NCBI GenBank assembly: GCA_963744905.1
Contig: CAVUUV010000008.1
Coordinates: 62,001-126,000, forward strand
Origin: DATFFO01 sp963744905
GTDB taxonomy: Bacteria; Actinomycetota; Acidimicrobiia; Spongiisociales; ZC4RG35
Reading direction: 5' to 3'
Length of the DNA stretch: 64,000 nucleotides
Part shown: positions 52,281 to 61,333 of the stretch, in pieces
Layout of the letters: the number at the start of each line of letters is the position of its first letter
Position numbering within the stretch: position 1 is the stretch's first letter
Made by a program: the position numbers and the translations under genes
The notes under the pieces: generated by a model
What the model was told of the DNA's origin: nothing
Database searches by the model: none
The model's input: only the letters and a program-made list of their open reading frames with translations

Positions 52281-54068
52281 CTACATCCGCCAGGAGAAGG
52301 GCACTCTCGCTTCTACGACCGGGGATCGGGAGACCCCGGTCAGGGAGTCGACCAGCTGAAACAGAAGAGCTGCAGCCTGTCCCACCGGCTCACTGCTCTC
52401 CTTACGCTCGGGCAACGGGATCCCCCTCCTTCGAGGAAAGACCCTCAATGCCACACCTCGGTCGGCGGGGACGGCGGCCAGCTCTCCGGCCAGCTCCACC
52501 GCCCGGTCCAGCCCACCCAACTCGTCGACCAGCCCCAGCTCTACAGCCCGCGCCCCTGTCCAGATCCGGCCCTTGGCCCGCTCCTCCACCTCACCCGGGT
52601 CCAACGATCTTCCTTCGGCGACCCGTGACTTGAATTCCTCGTAGATCGAGTCCAGGCTGGCCCCGAGTCGCTCACGCTCCGAGTCGGTGTAGGGGTCGTC
52701 GGCCAGGGCGAAGGTGGCATTGCGCCCCAGGTGTAGTTCCTCCAGGTTGACGCCGACCCGACGCCAGGCCGCCCGCATGGCGAGCTTGCCCCCGACCACT
52801 CCGATCGAACCGGTGACCGTGCCCGGTTGGGCGACGATTCGGTCGGCTGACGTCGAGATCCAGTACCCACCCGATCCGGCGACATTGCCCATCGATACCA
52901 CGACCGCTTTCCCCGCCTCCCGGGCACGGACCGTCTCCCGTCGCATCACCTCGGAAGCCACAGCCGAGCCTCCGGGCGAGTCAACCCGGAACACGATCGC
53001 CTTCACCTTGCGATCGTCGATCGCCTCCCTGAAGGCAGAAGCAACGTCATCCACCCCAAAGGACAGGCCGCGGGTCATGGGATCGAAGACCGACCGTCCC
53101 CGGTGAATGCTGCCGGTCCCGTAGATCAGGGCCACCCTGGCCCCGCGCCGGTAGGGGCGTCCCGCCCGCCGCAGGTAGCTCTCGACGAACATGGGCCGGG
53201 CACCGTCGCCGAGGGCCGAGTGGTAGGCCTGGTCCCGGTAAGAGAGGCGATCCACAAGCCCCGCTTCCAGGGCCTCCGACGAGAGCAGCGGTGCCCGGTC
53301 GATCAGCTCCCGCACCTGAGCAGCCGGGATGCCTCTGTCGGCGGCTATGCCGGAAACGATCTGCTCGAACTGGTCCTCGAGCACACTCCGCGCCGCCTCC
53401 TCGTGGGGCGGGGTGAAGCTCTTTTCGGTCAAGAGGTACCTGGCAGCCTTGTACTCCTTGCGGTGATCGAAGTCGGGGATGAGCCCCGCCAGGTCGAGGA
53501 GCCCGCGCACGAACGGCACCCGCTCCACGACCCCTCCCACACCGACGTCACCACCCGGTTGGAGATGGATCTCTTCGAACGCCGTCGCCAGGTAGTAGTC
53601 GACGGTGGCCAGGCCGCCTTCGCCGAAACTCTCTGCAAAGGCGACCGTTCGTTTCCCCGAGGATCTGAACTCGTGGACGGCATCACGCAACTCCTGGGCG
53701 TGTCCGATGGAGATCCCTCCGTTGCCGAGACGGGCGACGACCCCCACGATGCGATCGTCCTCGGCGCCGCGTCTGAGGGCATCGGTGACGTCACGGAGGA
53801 CCACTGAACCCCGATTGACGTAGTGCCCCAGCGAACCGGAAACGGTCTCCTCGACGACTCCCTGGTCGAGGTCGAGTTCGAGCACGGTTCCCGCCGGCAC
53901 TCGGCGCCGGGCCCATCGGAACACGACGGCCAGCACCAGGGCAATAGCCAAGACGATGGCGACACCGATCCGATTGGCCAGAGCCGACACCACGATGACC
54001 ACCACCAACAGGATCACGAGGAGACCGGCGGCAACCGCAAGGGCCTCGAGACGGCGAACCCACTTCAT
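52281..54068 (-). CDS. sppA: Signal peptide peptidase SppA
   Basis: A 595-residue double-domain SppA. The N-terminal membrane helix (VAAGLLVILLVVVIVVSALA) anchors it. The Lys of the catalytic dyad is in FDHRKEYKAARYLLTEKSFT and the Ser in VVSMGNVAGSGGYWISTSAD, consistent with activity. It cleaves remnant signal peptides at the membrane. ATG 54068 follows AGGAGA; upstream in-frame starts lack a site. It is convergent with rtcB. Confidence 0.94.
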   Translation of the reverse strand: MKWVRRLEALAVAAGLLVILLVVVIVVSALANRIGVAIVLAIALVLAVVFRWARRRVPAGTVLELDLDQGVVEETVSGSLGHYVNRGSVVLRDVTDALRRGAEDDRIVGVVARLGNGGISIGHAQELRDAVHEFRSSGKRTVAFAESFGEGGLATVDYYLATAFEEIHLQPGGDVGVGGVVERVPFVRGLLDLAGLIPDFDHRKEYKAARYLLTEKSFTPPHEEAARSVLEDQFEQIVSGIAADRGIPAAQVRELIDRAPLLSSEALEAGLVDRLSYRDQAYHSALGDGARPMFVESYLRRAGRPYRRGARVALIYGTGSIHRGRSVFDPMTRGLSFGVDDVASAFREAIDDRKVKAIVFRVDSPGGSAVASEVMRRETVRAREAGKAVVVSMGNVAGSGGYWISTSADRIVAQPGTVTGSIGVVGGKLAMRAAWRRVGVNLEELHLGRNATFALADDPYTDSERERLGASLDSIYEEFKSRVAEGRSLDPGEVEERAKGRIWTGARAVELGLVDELGGLDRAVELAGELAAVPADRGVALRVFPRRRGIPLPERKESSEPVGQAAALLFQLVDSLTGVSRSPVVEARVPFSWRM

Positions 54069-54114
54069 CGGACTTCTCCTGTGTCGAGAGAAGCCGACCA
54101 TACGACACCCTTCG

Positions 54115-54714
54115 TCACACGGGTGTGTCTGTCCGGTGGTAGGTGGCGATCAGGACCCCCTTGGTCGTGACGACCGTGTCGACCAGGGACAGCCTCGCCG
54201 GTGGGATCTGCTCTCCGAACAGGCACAGACCCGTCCCGAGGACGAGTGGATGGATCATCAGCAGCCATTCATCGACGAGGTCGCGGGTCATGAGGCCGCG
54301 GACCAGGGCCCCACTGCCCATGATCCCAAAGCTGGTCTCGGGATTGTCCCGCTTCAGACTGGCCACAGCCTCTACGGCGTCACCCGCCAAGAGCTTGGAG
54401 TTAGGCCAAGGCAACGGTTCGGTGAGCGTGGTCGACGCGACGTACTTCGGGGCCTCGTTCAGACGCGGGGCAAAGGGGTTCTCCGGCTGGGCATTCCAAA
54501 ACGACAGCACGTCTTCATAGGTGCGTCTTCCAAACAGGAGCGCACCGTCGCCGCCACGGGACATCCGCTCACCCAAGAACCGATCCATCACCTCGTCGTT
54601 GTCTGCCTGCGCCCAGCCCCCATACGGGAAGCCGCCTCGGGTGTCCTCGTCGGCGCGTCCCGGAGCTTGCATGACCCCGTCGAGGGTCAGGTGGTTCATC
54701 ACGGTGATCGGCAT
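54115..54714 (-). CDS. Dihydrofolate reductase/RibD C-terminal family protein
   Basis: A 199-residue DHFR-fold protein. The start ITVMNHLTLDGVMQAPGRAD is the usual N-terminus of this family, followed by LLFGRRTYEDVLSFWN, then IMGSGALVRGLMTRDLVDEW and HPLVLGTGLCLFGEQ. It is likely an NADPH-dependent reductase of unknown substrate, not a folate enzyme for certain. It lies 46 nt upstream of sppA on the same strand. GTG or ATG near 54714 is the start. Confidence 0.88.
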   Translation of the reverse strand: MPITVMNHLTLDGVMQAPGRADEDTRGGFPYGGWAQADNDEVMDRFLGERMSRGGDGALLFGRRTYEDVLSFWNAQPENPFAPRLNEAPKYVASTTLTEPLPWPNSKLLAGDAVEAVASLKRDNPETSFGIMGSGALVRGLMTRDLVDEWLLMIHPLVLGTGLCLFGEQIPPARLSLVDTVVTTKGVLIATYHRTDTPV

Positions 54715-54838
54715 GAATGGCCCCCAGACGGCAGCGGAACACGAAACAGTACGTCGACGCGTCCATTATCGGCACCCAAAGGTGTCGAGCGTACAGGACG
54801 CCAGGGACAGAAACCGGGCCTGACCAGGGATTTTCCGG

Positions 54839-54912
54839 TACCCCCGGGGCGACTCGAACGCCCAGCCTGTGGATTAGAAGTCCACTGCTCTATCCAATTG
54901 AGCTACGGGGGC
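54839..54912 (-). tRNA. tRNA-Arg(TCT)
   Basis: A 74-nt cloverleaf. The acceptor is GCCCCCG with CGGGGGT (G-U at the end). The anticodon arm is GTGGA-CTTCTAA-TCCAC, anticodon TCT (codon AGA). The T arm is GGGCG-TTCGAGT-CGCCC. CCA is not encoded. Confidence 0.92.
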
Positions 54913-54920
54913 AGGATGCG

Positions 54921-54991
<71 letters not shown>

Positions 54992-55013
54992 GGGGCGGAT
55001 CAATTGTACCTGG

Positions 55014-55087
55014 TCGGGCCGGTCGGATTCGAACCGACGACCTCGTGCTCCCAAAGCACGCGCGCTACCAAGCTGCGCCACGGCCCG
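55014..55087 (-). tRNA. tRNA-Pro(TGG)
   Basis: A 74-nt cloverleaf. The acceptor is CGGGCCG with CGGCCCG. The anticodon arm is CGTGC-TTTGGGA-GCACG, anticodon TGG (codon CCA). The T arm is GTCGG-TTCGAAT-CCGAC. It is third in a minus-strand tRNA cluster Pro-Gly-Arg. Confidence 0.92.
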
Positions 55088-55147
55088 CGAGGCATTCACG
55101 GTACTCGCTTCCCCGAATCTGTCAGAGGCGATTCATACCGTGTGAAC

Positions 55148-55921
55148 ATGTGGATAGCGGAGGAGATAGGGGTACCGCAGGAATTACAGTCCCGAGTCGG
55201 CGCCTGGGACTCGCTATCACAGTGGGAACGATCGGAGATCGGGAGGGACCTCCGCCGCCTGGGACTCTCCTACGGGGAGATCCGGCAACTTATCGATGTC
55301 AAGAAGAGCACCCTGGCCACCTGGTGTCGCGGCATCGACCTGAGCGAGGTTCAAAAACGGGCGATCCTCCTACGGACGGGTTCTCGCCGAGGTGATACCG
55401 GTGAACACACAGCGGAAGCGGCGATGAAGCAAATCAAGCAGCTGAGGAAAGAGGCCCGGACCCAGGCGTTGACCCTTATTGAGAATGCGCCTTGGATCGC
55501 CGGCGTGATTCTGTATTGGGCTGAGGGAGCGAAGACCAATCGACGCCTTGAAATGGCCCATACTGAACCGTCGGCTCTGATCCTTTATCGAGAGTGGGTT
55601 CGAGAGTTTCACAGCCCCGAAGCGCAGTTTCGCGCCAGCATCAATCTCCACGCCGACAACGACGAACCGCAGGCGCCGAGCGTGGTGGGCTACGCACCTC
55701 GGGCTCGATCCGATCGGGGACTTCACGAAGTCATTCATCAAACCCGACGGAACCGGACACCGAAAGAATCACCTGCCGCATGGAACATGCAGGCTCAGGA
55801 TGAGATCGAGCACGGACGCTTGGCTGCGGACTCTTGAGTGGATCGATGTGGTTCGAAAACTCGTCAACGATTACCCTGGTCTCTGGGCCGCTGGCGCAAC
55901 TGGCAGCGCAGTTGACTCTTA
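55148..55921 (+). pseudogene. HTH-domain protein of unknown function, interrupted by a frameshift
   Basis: A protein with an N-terminal helix-turn-helix (RRLGLSYGEIRQLIDVKKST, then LATWCRGIDLSEVQKRAI) and a middle domain with APWIAGVILYWAEGAKTNRR, then HTEPSALILYREWVREF and SINLHADNDEPQA. From about 55673 the correct continuation is in another frame: AWWATHLGLDPIGDFTKSFI, then GHRKNHLPHGTCRLRMRSST and DAWLRTLEWIDVVRKLVNDY. One extra base in AGGCGCC restores the frame. The second frame runs to a stop at 55921, inside tRNA-Lys. The family is recognisable by its LYWAEG motif but its function is unknown. Confidence 0.7.
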
Positions 55922-55957
55922 ATCAAACGGTTCCGGGTTCGAGTCCCGGGCGGCCCA
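55885..55957 (+). tRNA. tRNA-Lys(CTT)
   Basis: A 73-nt cloverleaf on the plus strand. The acceptor is GGGCCGC with GCGGCCC. The anticodon loop is CTCTTAA, anticodon CTT (codon AAG). The T arm is CCGGG-TTCGAGT-CCCGG. The upstream frameshifted HTH frame overlaps its 5' half. Confidence 0.9.
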
Positions 55958-55968
55958 CTACTCACCTC

Positions 55969-56052
55969 GCGGGTGTGGCGGAACTGGAAGACGCGCCAGG
56001 TTTAGGTCCTGGTGAGCGAAAGCTCTTGGAGGTTCGAGTCCTCTCGCCCGCA
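55969..56052 (+). tRNA. tRNA-Leu(TAG)
   Basis: An 84-nt tRNA with a long variable arm. The acceptor is GCGGGTG with CGCCCGC. The anticodon arm is CCAGG-TTTAGGT-CCTGG, anticodon TAG (codon CUA). The variable arm is TGAGCGAAAGCTCTT-like and the T arm GAGG-TTCGAGT-CCTC. It lies 11 nt after tRNA-Lys. Confidence 0.9.
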
Positions 56053-56069
56053 CCCGCCCTTCGAGTGAA

Positions 56070-56649
56070 TCAGATCCCCAGAGTGCGGACCAGCTCTCGT
56101 AGGGCCAGGGCCCGATGCGAGAGCCGATTCTTGGCCTCCTGGCCCATCTCGCTCAAGGTGAGTCCGTCCACCTCGAACACGGGGTCGTAGCCGAATCCGT
56201 CGCGCCCCTCGGCGCCGTTCGGCTATACGCCCCTCCAGCGAACCGGAGGCTGTAACGTTGGCCCCGTCGGGAAAGGCCAGCGCCACCACGGTGACGAATC
56301 GAGCGGAGCGATCGGAGGCGCCTTCGAGCTCGTCCAGCAGCTTGGCGATGTTGTCATCGAACGTCGCGTCTGGTCCGGCGTAACGAGCCGAATGCACGCC
56401 GGGTCTCCCCGAGAGGGCTGCGACCTCCAGACCGGTGTCGTCGGCCAAAGCAGGTAGCCCGGTTGCCTCCACTACGGCTTCTGCCTTGAGGATGGCATTG
56501 GCTTCCAGCGTGTCGCCGGTCTCCTCCACCTCCGGCCACTCCAGACCACCGACGATCTCGTCGGCCAGGTTCAGGGAGGCGAGCAGCGCCGAGATCTCGA
56601 CGATCTTGCCTTCGTTCTTGGTGGCGATGACCAGCCGGGGGATCGTCAA
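56070..56649 (-). pseudogene. rdgB: XTP/dITP pyrophosphatase RdgB, interrupted by a frameshift
   Basis: A Ham1/RdgB enzyme that removes non-canonical purine triphosphates. The N-terminal frame has LVIATKNEGKIVEISALLAS, then ALADDTGLEVAALSGRPGVH and SARYAG, up to GSLEGRIAE. The C-terminal half lies in another frame: EGRDGFGYDPVFEVDGLTLS, then EMGQEAKNRLSHRALALREL and a stop at 56070. One base removed near 56209-56215 restores it. Because every catalytic motif is otherwise intact, a sequencing error is likely. It overlaps rph by 4 nt. Confidence 0.85.
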
Positions 56650-57347
56650 GCTATGGCCTGCTTTTGAAGGTCGATCAACTGCTCGATTCCCCCGGCGGCC
56701 AGGTCCAGCATGGCGTTGAGCTCGTCACGGGTGAAGGGGGCGCCCTCGGCCGTCCCCTGTACCTCCACCAGCAGGCCCCGTCCGGACATGACCACGTTCA
56801 TGTCGACTTCGGCCGCCACATCGGACTCGTACTCCAGGTCGAGCAGCAAAGCACCGTCGACGATCCCCGTGGACACCGCCGCAACGTGATCCACCAGCGC
56901 TCCTGCCGACAGCACGCCCTCCTCTTCGGCGACCACCAGTGCGTCGTGCAGGGCGACCCAGGCCCCGGTTATGGCAGCGGTGCGGGTGCCACCATCGGCT
57001 TCGATCACGTCACAATCCACCCGGACCATCGCCTCTCCCATACGGCTCAGGTCAACGACCGAGCGCAGAGCCCGCCCGATCAGCCTCGATATCTCCTTCT
57101 GCCGTCCACCCTGGTACTGGTCCCGGCGGATCCGCTCCGACGAGGAGCCGGGAAGCATCCCGTACTCGGCGGTCACCCAGCCCTTGCCGCTGTCGCGCAT
57201 CCACCGGGGCAGGTCCTTGTCCACCGACGCCGTGCACAGAACCCGCGTCTTTCCCATCTCGATCAGGACCGATCCCGGGGTGGCATCGGTGAACCCGCAC
57301 GTCATCCGTACCGGTCTCAGCTCATCGTGGGGACGCTCTCGGCTCAT
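56646..57347 (-). CDS. rph: Ribonuclease PH
   Basis: A 233-residue phosphorolytic 3' exonuclease for tRNA maturation. The signatures are GYGMLPGSSSERIRRDQYQG (the substrate-binding Arg pair) and EADGGTRTAAITGAWVALHD, then VDMNVVMSGRGLLVEVQGTA. ATG 57347 has GGAGGAA upstream. It overlaps rdgB by 4 nt and follows the MBL gene, a conserved actinobacterial order. Confidence 0.95.
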   Translation of the reverse strand: MSRERPHDELRPVRMTCGFTDATPGSVLIEMGKTRVLCTASVDKDLPRWMRDSGKGWVTAEYGMLPGSSSERIRRDQYQGGRQKEISRLIGRALRSVVDLSRMGEAMVRVDCDVIEADGGTRTAAITGAWVALHDALVVAEEEGVLSAGALVDHVAAVSTGIVDGALLLDLEYESDVAAEVDMNVVMSGRGLLVEVQGTAEGAPFTRDELNAMLDLAAGGIEQLIDLQKQAIA

Positions 57348-57373
57348 GGTTTCCTCCAGGCTGGGATTGTGGA

Positions 57374-58108
57374 TCACAGGGTGGTCGACGCGCCCGGCAC
57401 GGCCAAGGCCACGGCCCGCCCGTAGGTCTTCTCGGCCTCGATCACCGAACGAGCCGGGTCAAGGTGTGGCGGGATGTGGGTGAGCATCAACGCCCTGGCA
57501 CCCACCTGGCGGGCGATCTGACCTGCCTCGAGGGCGGTCAGATGATGGGGGTACTCGGCTACGCCCGGCTCTCCCTGGTAGGTCGCCTCGCACAGGAATA
57601 AATCGGTGTCTCGGGCCAGCTCCATCCATTGTCCGGCCGGACCCGTGTCCGCCGAGAAGGTCAGGCTGCGATGTTTCGACTCCCATCGGGACGCGAGAGT
57701 CGGGACCGAGTGATCCGCCTCTGCTACCGCCAGTGTCATCGACCCCACCTCGAGGCGAGCGCCGTCCTCGAGTGGCCGGGGGTCGAATACTCGCTCAACC
57801 CCTCCCCCGTCGACGAAGGTGCTCACCAGCTCCAGGGCGGCAGCAGGCCCATACAGGGGTATCCCCGAGCGCCGGGAAGGCCCGAAGGCGAGCGCATGGG
57901 TGGCGATAACCACATCCAGGCAGTGATCGGGGTGACCGTGAGAAACGAAGACGGCATCGATGGTGTCGAGTCCCACCGGGAGCGCCACCATCGTCCCCGG
58001 CCCGGCGTCACACCAGATCCGGGTCTGGCCCTCCTCGATCAAGAAGCCGGAGCTGGGGCGCCCGGCGACCGGATAGGTCCCGGCCGACCCGAGGACGGTC
58101 AGGCGCAT
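57374..58108 (-). CDS. MBL-fold metallohydrolase (RNase Z-like)
   Basis: A 244-residue metallo-beta-lactamase-fold protein. The metal motif is AVFVSHGHPDHCLDVVIATH (HxHxDH), with further ligands in ADHSVPTLASRWE, FSADTG and MLTHIPPHLDP. It may be a phosphodiesterase of the RNase Z/ElaC branch; cyclic-phosphate or tRNA substrates are possible. It precedes rph-rdgB and the operon start is ATG 58108. Confidence 0.9.
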   Translation of the reverse strand: MRLTVLGSAGTYPVAGRPSSGFLIEEGQTRIWCDAGPGTMVALPVGLDTIDAVFVSHGHPDHCLDVVIATHALAFGPSRRSGIPLYGPAAALELVSTFVDGGGVERVFDPRPLEDGARLEVGSMTLAVAEADHSVPTLASRWESKHRSLTFSADTGPAGQWMELARDTDLFLCEATYQGEPGVAEYPHHLTALEAGQIARQVGARALMLTHIPPHLDPARSVIEAEKTYGRAVALAVPGASTTL

Positions 58109-58124
58109 CGTGATCCCTTCGCCC

Positions 58125-58769
58125 TCAAGGAGCCAACCGTTCGATCAGCCAACCGTCTTCCCACAACCGATAGCGGAAACGATCGTGAAACCTGTTGGGT
58201 CGACCCTGCCAGAACTCGAACACCGAGGGGACTATGACATAACCACCCCAACGGGGCGGACGAGGCACCTCTCCGTTGGGATAACGCTCCTCCAACTGCG
58301 CATAGGCGCGATCGAGCTCAGACCGGTCGGACACGACCCGGGATTGAGGGGAGGCGGCCGCCGCCAGCCGGGCTCCGGGCGGTCTGCTAAGGAAGTACGC
58401 GTCAGCCCGTTGGTCGTCGACCTCCTGTGCCACCCCTTCCAGTCGAACCTGTCGATGCAGCTCTAACCACACGAAACAGGCTGCTGCCCTGGGGTTGGCC
58501 GCCAGCTCCTGGCCTTTGCGACTGTCCATGTTGGTGTAGAAGACCAGCCCTTCCGCCGAGATGTCCTTCATCAGAACGGCCCGGGCAGAAGGAGCACCGT
58601 CGACACTGGCCGTTGCCAGGACAAAGGCGTTGGGTTGATTGACGCCGGCCGAAACGGCGTCGTCGAACCAGCGCTCGAACTGATGGAAAGGATCGTCGGC
58701 GAGATCCGACCTGTTCAGGCCAAGGGTCTCGTAGTCGGTGCGCAGCGAGGCAATCTCCTCGGGATTCAC
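58125..58769 (-). CDS. pdxH: Pyridoxamine 5'-phosphate oxidase PdxH
   Basis: A 214-residue FMN enzyme that makes pyridoxal 5'-phosphate. Motifs include AFVLATASVDGAPSARAVLM, GLVFYTNMDSRKGQELAANP and the C-terminal FWQGRPNRFHDRFRYRLWED, then GWLIERLAP. The full set supports function. GTG 58769 is the start. It is followed by the MBL-rph-rdgB block, 16 nt away. Confidence 0.94.
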   Translation of the reverse strand: MNPEEIASLRTDYETLGLNRSDLADDPFHQFERWFDDAVSAGVNQPNAFVLATASVDGAPSARAVLMKDISAEGLVFYTNMDSRKGQELAANPRAAACFVWLELHRQVRLEGVAQEVDDQRADAYFLSRPPGARLAAAASPQSRVVSDRSELDRAYAQLEERYPNGEVPRPPRWGGYVIVPSVFEFWQGRPNRFHDRFRYRLWEDGWLIERLAP

Positions 58770-58817
58770 CGACCCGAGGTTAGGAGAGCCAGCGCCGGGT
58801 GCGTAGCCTTCCCATCC

Positions 58818-59246
58818 ATGCGGGATCCTTCAGCCTCGACCTGGCGGATGATGAGCAGGGCTCTGCGACTGCGTTGTCCACGCTGCGGAGCCAGGGGGAT
58901 CTTCGCCAGCTTCTTCGAGCTGCATGATCGATGCCCGTCTTGTGGGCTTCTGTTCGAACGTGAACCGGGTTACTGGGTCGGAGCGATGATCGTGATAACG
59001 ACCATCACCTTCGGCCTCTTCTTGATCCTGTTGATCGGGGGGATGATGCTCACCCAGCCCGATGTTCCCTGGAACTGGCTGCTGGGCCTGACACTGGGGG
59101 CCAACCTGGTGGTGCCCATCCTCTTCTACCCGCGTGCCAAAACCATGTGGGCTGCTCTCGATCTGAGCTGGCACCCGCTGGAGCCCGAAGAGATCGAAGC
59201 CGCCTCCGGCGCCATCGCCCCGGTCGGGTTGGAGTCCGATTCCTGA
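58818..59246 (+). CDS. DUF983 membrane protein
   Basis: A 142-residue DUF983 protein. The N-terminal zinc ribbon has LRCPRCGARGIFASFFELHD, then RCPSCGLLFEREPGYWVGAM. Two membrane helices follow (IVITTITFGLFLILLIGGMM and WNWLLGLTLGANLVVPILFY). In some bacteria DUF983 proteins sit near heme-copper oxidase genes; none is here. Function unknown. It is divergent from pdxH and convergent with the acyl-CoA dehydrogenase gene. Confidence 0.85.
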   Translation: MRDPSASTWRMMSRALRLRCPRCGARGIFASFFELHDRCPSCGLLFEREPGYWVGAMIVITTITFGLFLILLIGGMMLTQPDVPWNWLLGLTLGANLVVPILFYPRAKTMWAALDLSWHPLEPEEIEAASGAIAPVGLESDS

Positions 59247-59252
59247 TCAAAC

Positions 59253-60392
59253 TCACAGGCGTTTGGCCACCTCTTCGAGCATCACCTCTGTGGCACCACC
59301 GCCGATCGATTGCACCCGGGCATCACGGTACAGACGCTCGATCGCGGTCTCGGCTATGAAGCCCATTCCTCCATGGAACTGCACGCAGTCGTATAGCACC
59401 TCGTTGACCAGCTCTCCGACAAGCGCCTTGACCTCGGAAACCAGTCGGACCGTCTCCTCGCCTCTCTCTTCCAGCCAGGCGGCGTGGTAGGTGAGCTGGC
59501 GAGCAGCATCGATCCGCGCCTGGTCCATAGCCACTCGCTGGCGAATCGCCTGCTTGTGCCACAACGTCGAGCCGAAGGCGCGTCGAGCGCGGAGATGATC
59601 CACGGTGATCTCCACAGCCCGCTGTGCCTCGCCCAGGGACTGGCCGGCCAGCACCAGCCTCTCGTTCTGGAAGTTCTCCATGATGTAGTAGAAGGCCCGA
59701 TCCTCCTCCCCGATCAGGTTCGAGGCCGGCACGTAGCAGTCCGAGAACACCAGTTCGGCGGTGTCCGAGGACCGCCAGCCCATCTTGTCCAGCTTCTTGG
59801 CGACCTCGAAGCCTTCGGTGCCCGATTCGACGACGAACATCGATAACCCGCGCGAACCCTTCACGTCAGGGTCGGTCTTGGCCGCCACGAGCACGAGATC
59901 ACCTTCGGCCCCGTTGGTGATGAAGGTCTTGGTCCCATTGAGGACGTATCCGTCGCCATCTCGACGCGCCGATGTGCGGATGGCCGCCACGTCCGATCCG
60001 GCGTCAGGCTCGGTGACGGCGATGCCGGCGATCCTCTCGCCCGACACCATCGAGGGGAGGTATCGCCGCTTGAGCTCATCAGATCCAAACTTGGTCAGGT
60101 ACGGCGTCGCCAGATCCGTGTGGGCCAGCACAGTGATGGTGAATCCCCCGTAGGTCGATCTTCCCAGTTGCTCGGCGAACACGACTGACGCCAAAGCCCC
60201 CTGGCCGATTCCCCCATAGGACTCCGGAACCCTCAGTCCGAAGAAACCGATCTCTCCCATGTGCCGAAGGACCGGGCGGGGCACATGACCCTGCTCCTCC
60301 CACGAGTCGGCGTGGGGAACGATCTCCCGCTCGACGTATTCGGCCGTCTGGGCCGCCATCGCTCGCAGGTCGTCGTCGAGGTATATGTTCAT
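59253..60392 (-). CDS. Acyl-CoA dehydrogenase
   Basis: A 379-residue flavoprotein that introduces the alpha-beta double bond in an acyl-CoA. The FAD-binding motifs are AVTEPDAGSDVAAIRTSARR and FITNGAEGDLVLVAAKTD, and the C-terminus has FHGGMGFIAETAIERLYRDA, then VQSIGGGATEVMLEEVAKRL. The adjacent HMG-CoA lyase suggests a branched-chain (leucine or isovalerate) substrate, but the chain specificity cannot be read. ATG 60392 overlaps the lyase stop as ATGA and follows a GAGAGGCGGGG site. Confidence 0.92.
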   Translation of the reverse strand: MNIYLDDDLRAMAAQTAEYVEREIVPHADSWEEQGHVPRPVLRHMGEIGFFGLRVPESYGGIGQGALASVVFAEQLGRSTYGGFTITVLAHTDLATPYLTKFGSDELKRRYLPSMVSGERIAGIAVTEPDAGSDVAAIRTSARRDGDGYVLNGTKTFITNGAEGDLVLVAAKTDPDVKGSRGLSMFVVESGTEGFEVAKKLDKMGWRSSDTAELVFSDCYVPASNLIGEEDRAFYYIMENFQNERLVLAGQSLGEAQRAVEITVDHLRARRAFGSTLWHKQAIRQRVAMDQARIDAARQLTYHAAWLEERGEETVRLVSEVKALVGELVNEVLYDCVQFHGGMGFIAETAIERLYRDARVQSIGGGATEVMLEEVAKRL

Positions 60393-61300
60393 CCCCGCCT
60401 CTCGGCGGCAGCCAGCATGGCGCGACCTGCCTTGCTCCGATGAGTGAGATGCTGTTCCCGGCAGAAGTCGAAGGCCACCTGCGCCACCGCCTCCTTGTCG
60501 ATCCCATGGGTGACGCCGGCCCCATCCAGGAGCCACAGAACGTCCTCGGTGGCCACATTTCCGGCCGCCCCGGGAGCATATGGGCAGCCTCCCAGGCCGC
60601 CCGCGGACGAATCGAGACGGAAGATGCCCGCCTGCAGGGAGAGCACCAGATTGGCCAGGGCCTGGCCGTAAGTGTCGTGGAAATGCACGCCCAACCGGTC
60701 CACGGGGGCGGCCACCAGCACTCGCTCCAGGACCCGCTCCACATCAGTGACGGTCCCCATCCCGATGGTCTCCCCGAGGAAGACCTCGTCGCAGCCCCAT
60801 TCGAGCAGCTTCTCGACCAATTGGGCGACCCTTCCCGGATCCGTCGGCCCCTCGTATGGACAGTGGGTTATGGTCGAGACGTAGGCGCGGGCACTCATCG
60901 TGGACGGCTTGCGATCGAGGATGGACCGAATCCGCTCCATCGACTGATCGACCGTGGCGTTGATGTTGGCCTGGGAGAAAGAATCCGAAGCCGCCGTGAG
61001 CAGTCCGATTCCGTCGATGTCGGCCGCAACGGCCGCCTCCAGACCCCGGAGGTTGGGCACCAACCCGTTGAGGAAGATCCCGCTACGCGCCACTCCGGCC
61101 ACCACCTCGGCGCCATCGGCCATCTGGGGCACGGCGGCCGGACTAACGAAGCTGACGGCGTCGAAACTGACTACACCGGCAGCGGCCAGATCATCGATGA
61201 GCCCGGCCTTGGCCTCGGTGGAGACGAAGGCACCAAGCGACTGCAGACCATCGCGGGGAGCCGACTCAGTGAGGATGACCTGGTCGGGGAAGGTGACCAC
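60389..61300 (-). CDS. mvaB: Hydroxymethylglutaryl-CoA lyase
   Basis: A 303-residue TIM-barrel lyase that splits HMG-CoA into acetyl-CoA and acetoacetate. The active-site start is LTESAPRDGLQSLGAFVSTE, the metal and substrate loop HFHDTYGQALANLVLSLQAG, and the SSAGGLGGCPYAPGAAGNVA motif with the catalytic Cys. All are intact. The first residue is GTG 61300. It forms an operon with the acyl-CoA dehydrogenase. Confidence 0.94.
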   Translation of the reverse strand: MVTFPDQVILTESAPRDGLQSLGAFVSTEAKAGLIDDLAAAGVVSFDAVSFVSPAAVPQMADGAEVVAGVARSGIFLNGLVPNLRGLEAAVAADIDGIGLLTAASDSFSQANINATVDQSMERIRSILDRKPSTMSARAYVSTITHCPYEGPTDPGRVAQLVEKLLEWGCDEVFLGETIGMGTVTDVERVLERVLVAAPVDRLGVHFHDTYGQALANLVLSLQAGIFRLDSSAGGLGGCPYAPGAAGNVATEDVLWLLDGAGVTHGIDKEAVAQVAFDFCREQHLTHRSKAGRAMLAAAERRG

Positions 61301-61333
61301 GCAGCGAGGATAACTGCCCCGGCTCCAGGTCGA

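Noticed and set aside
52281..54068. A defence or phage locus around the RtcB and YbaK-like genes
   Set aside because: No toxin, nuclease, integrase or phage structural gene is present; the neighbours are housekeeping genes.
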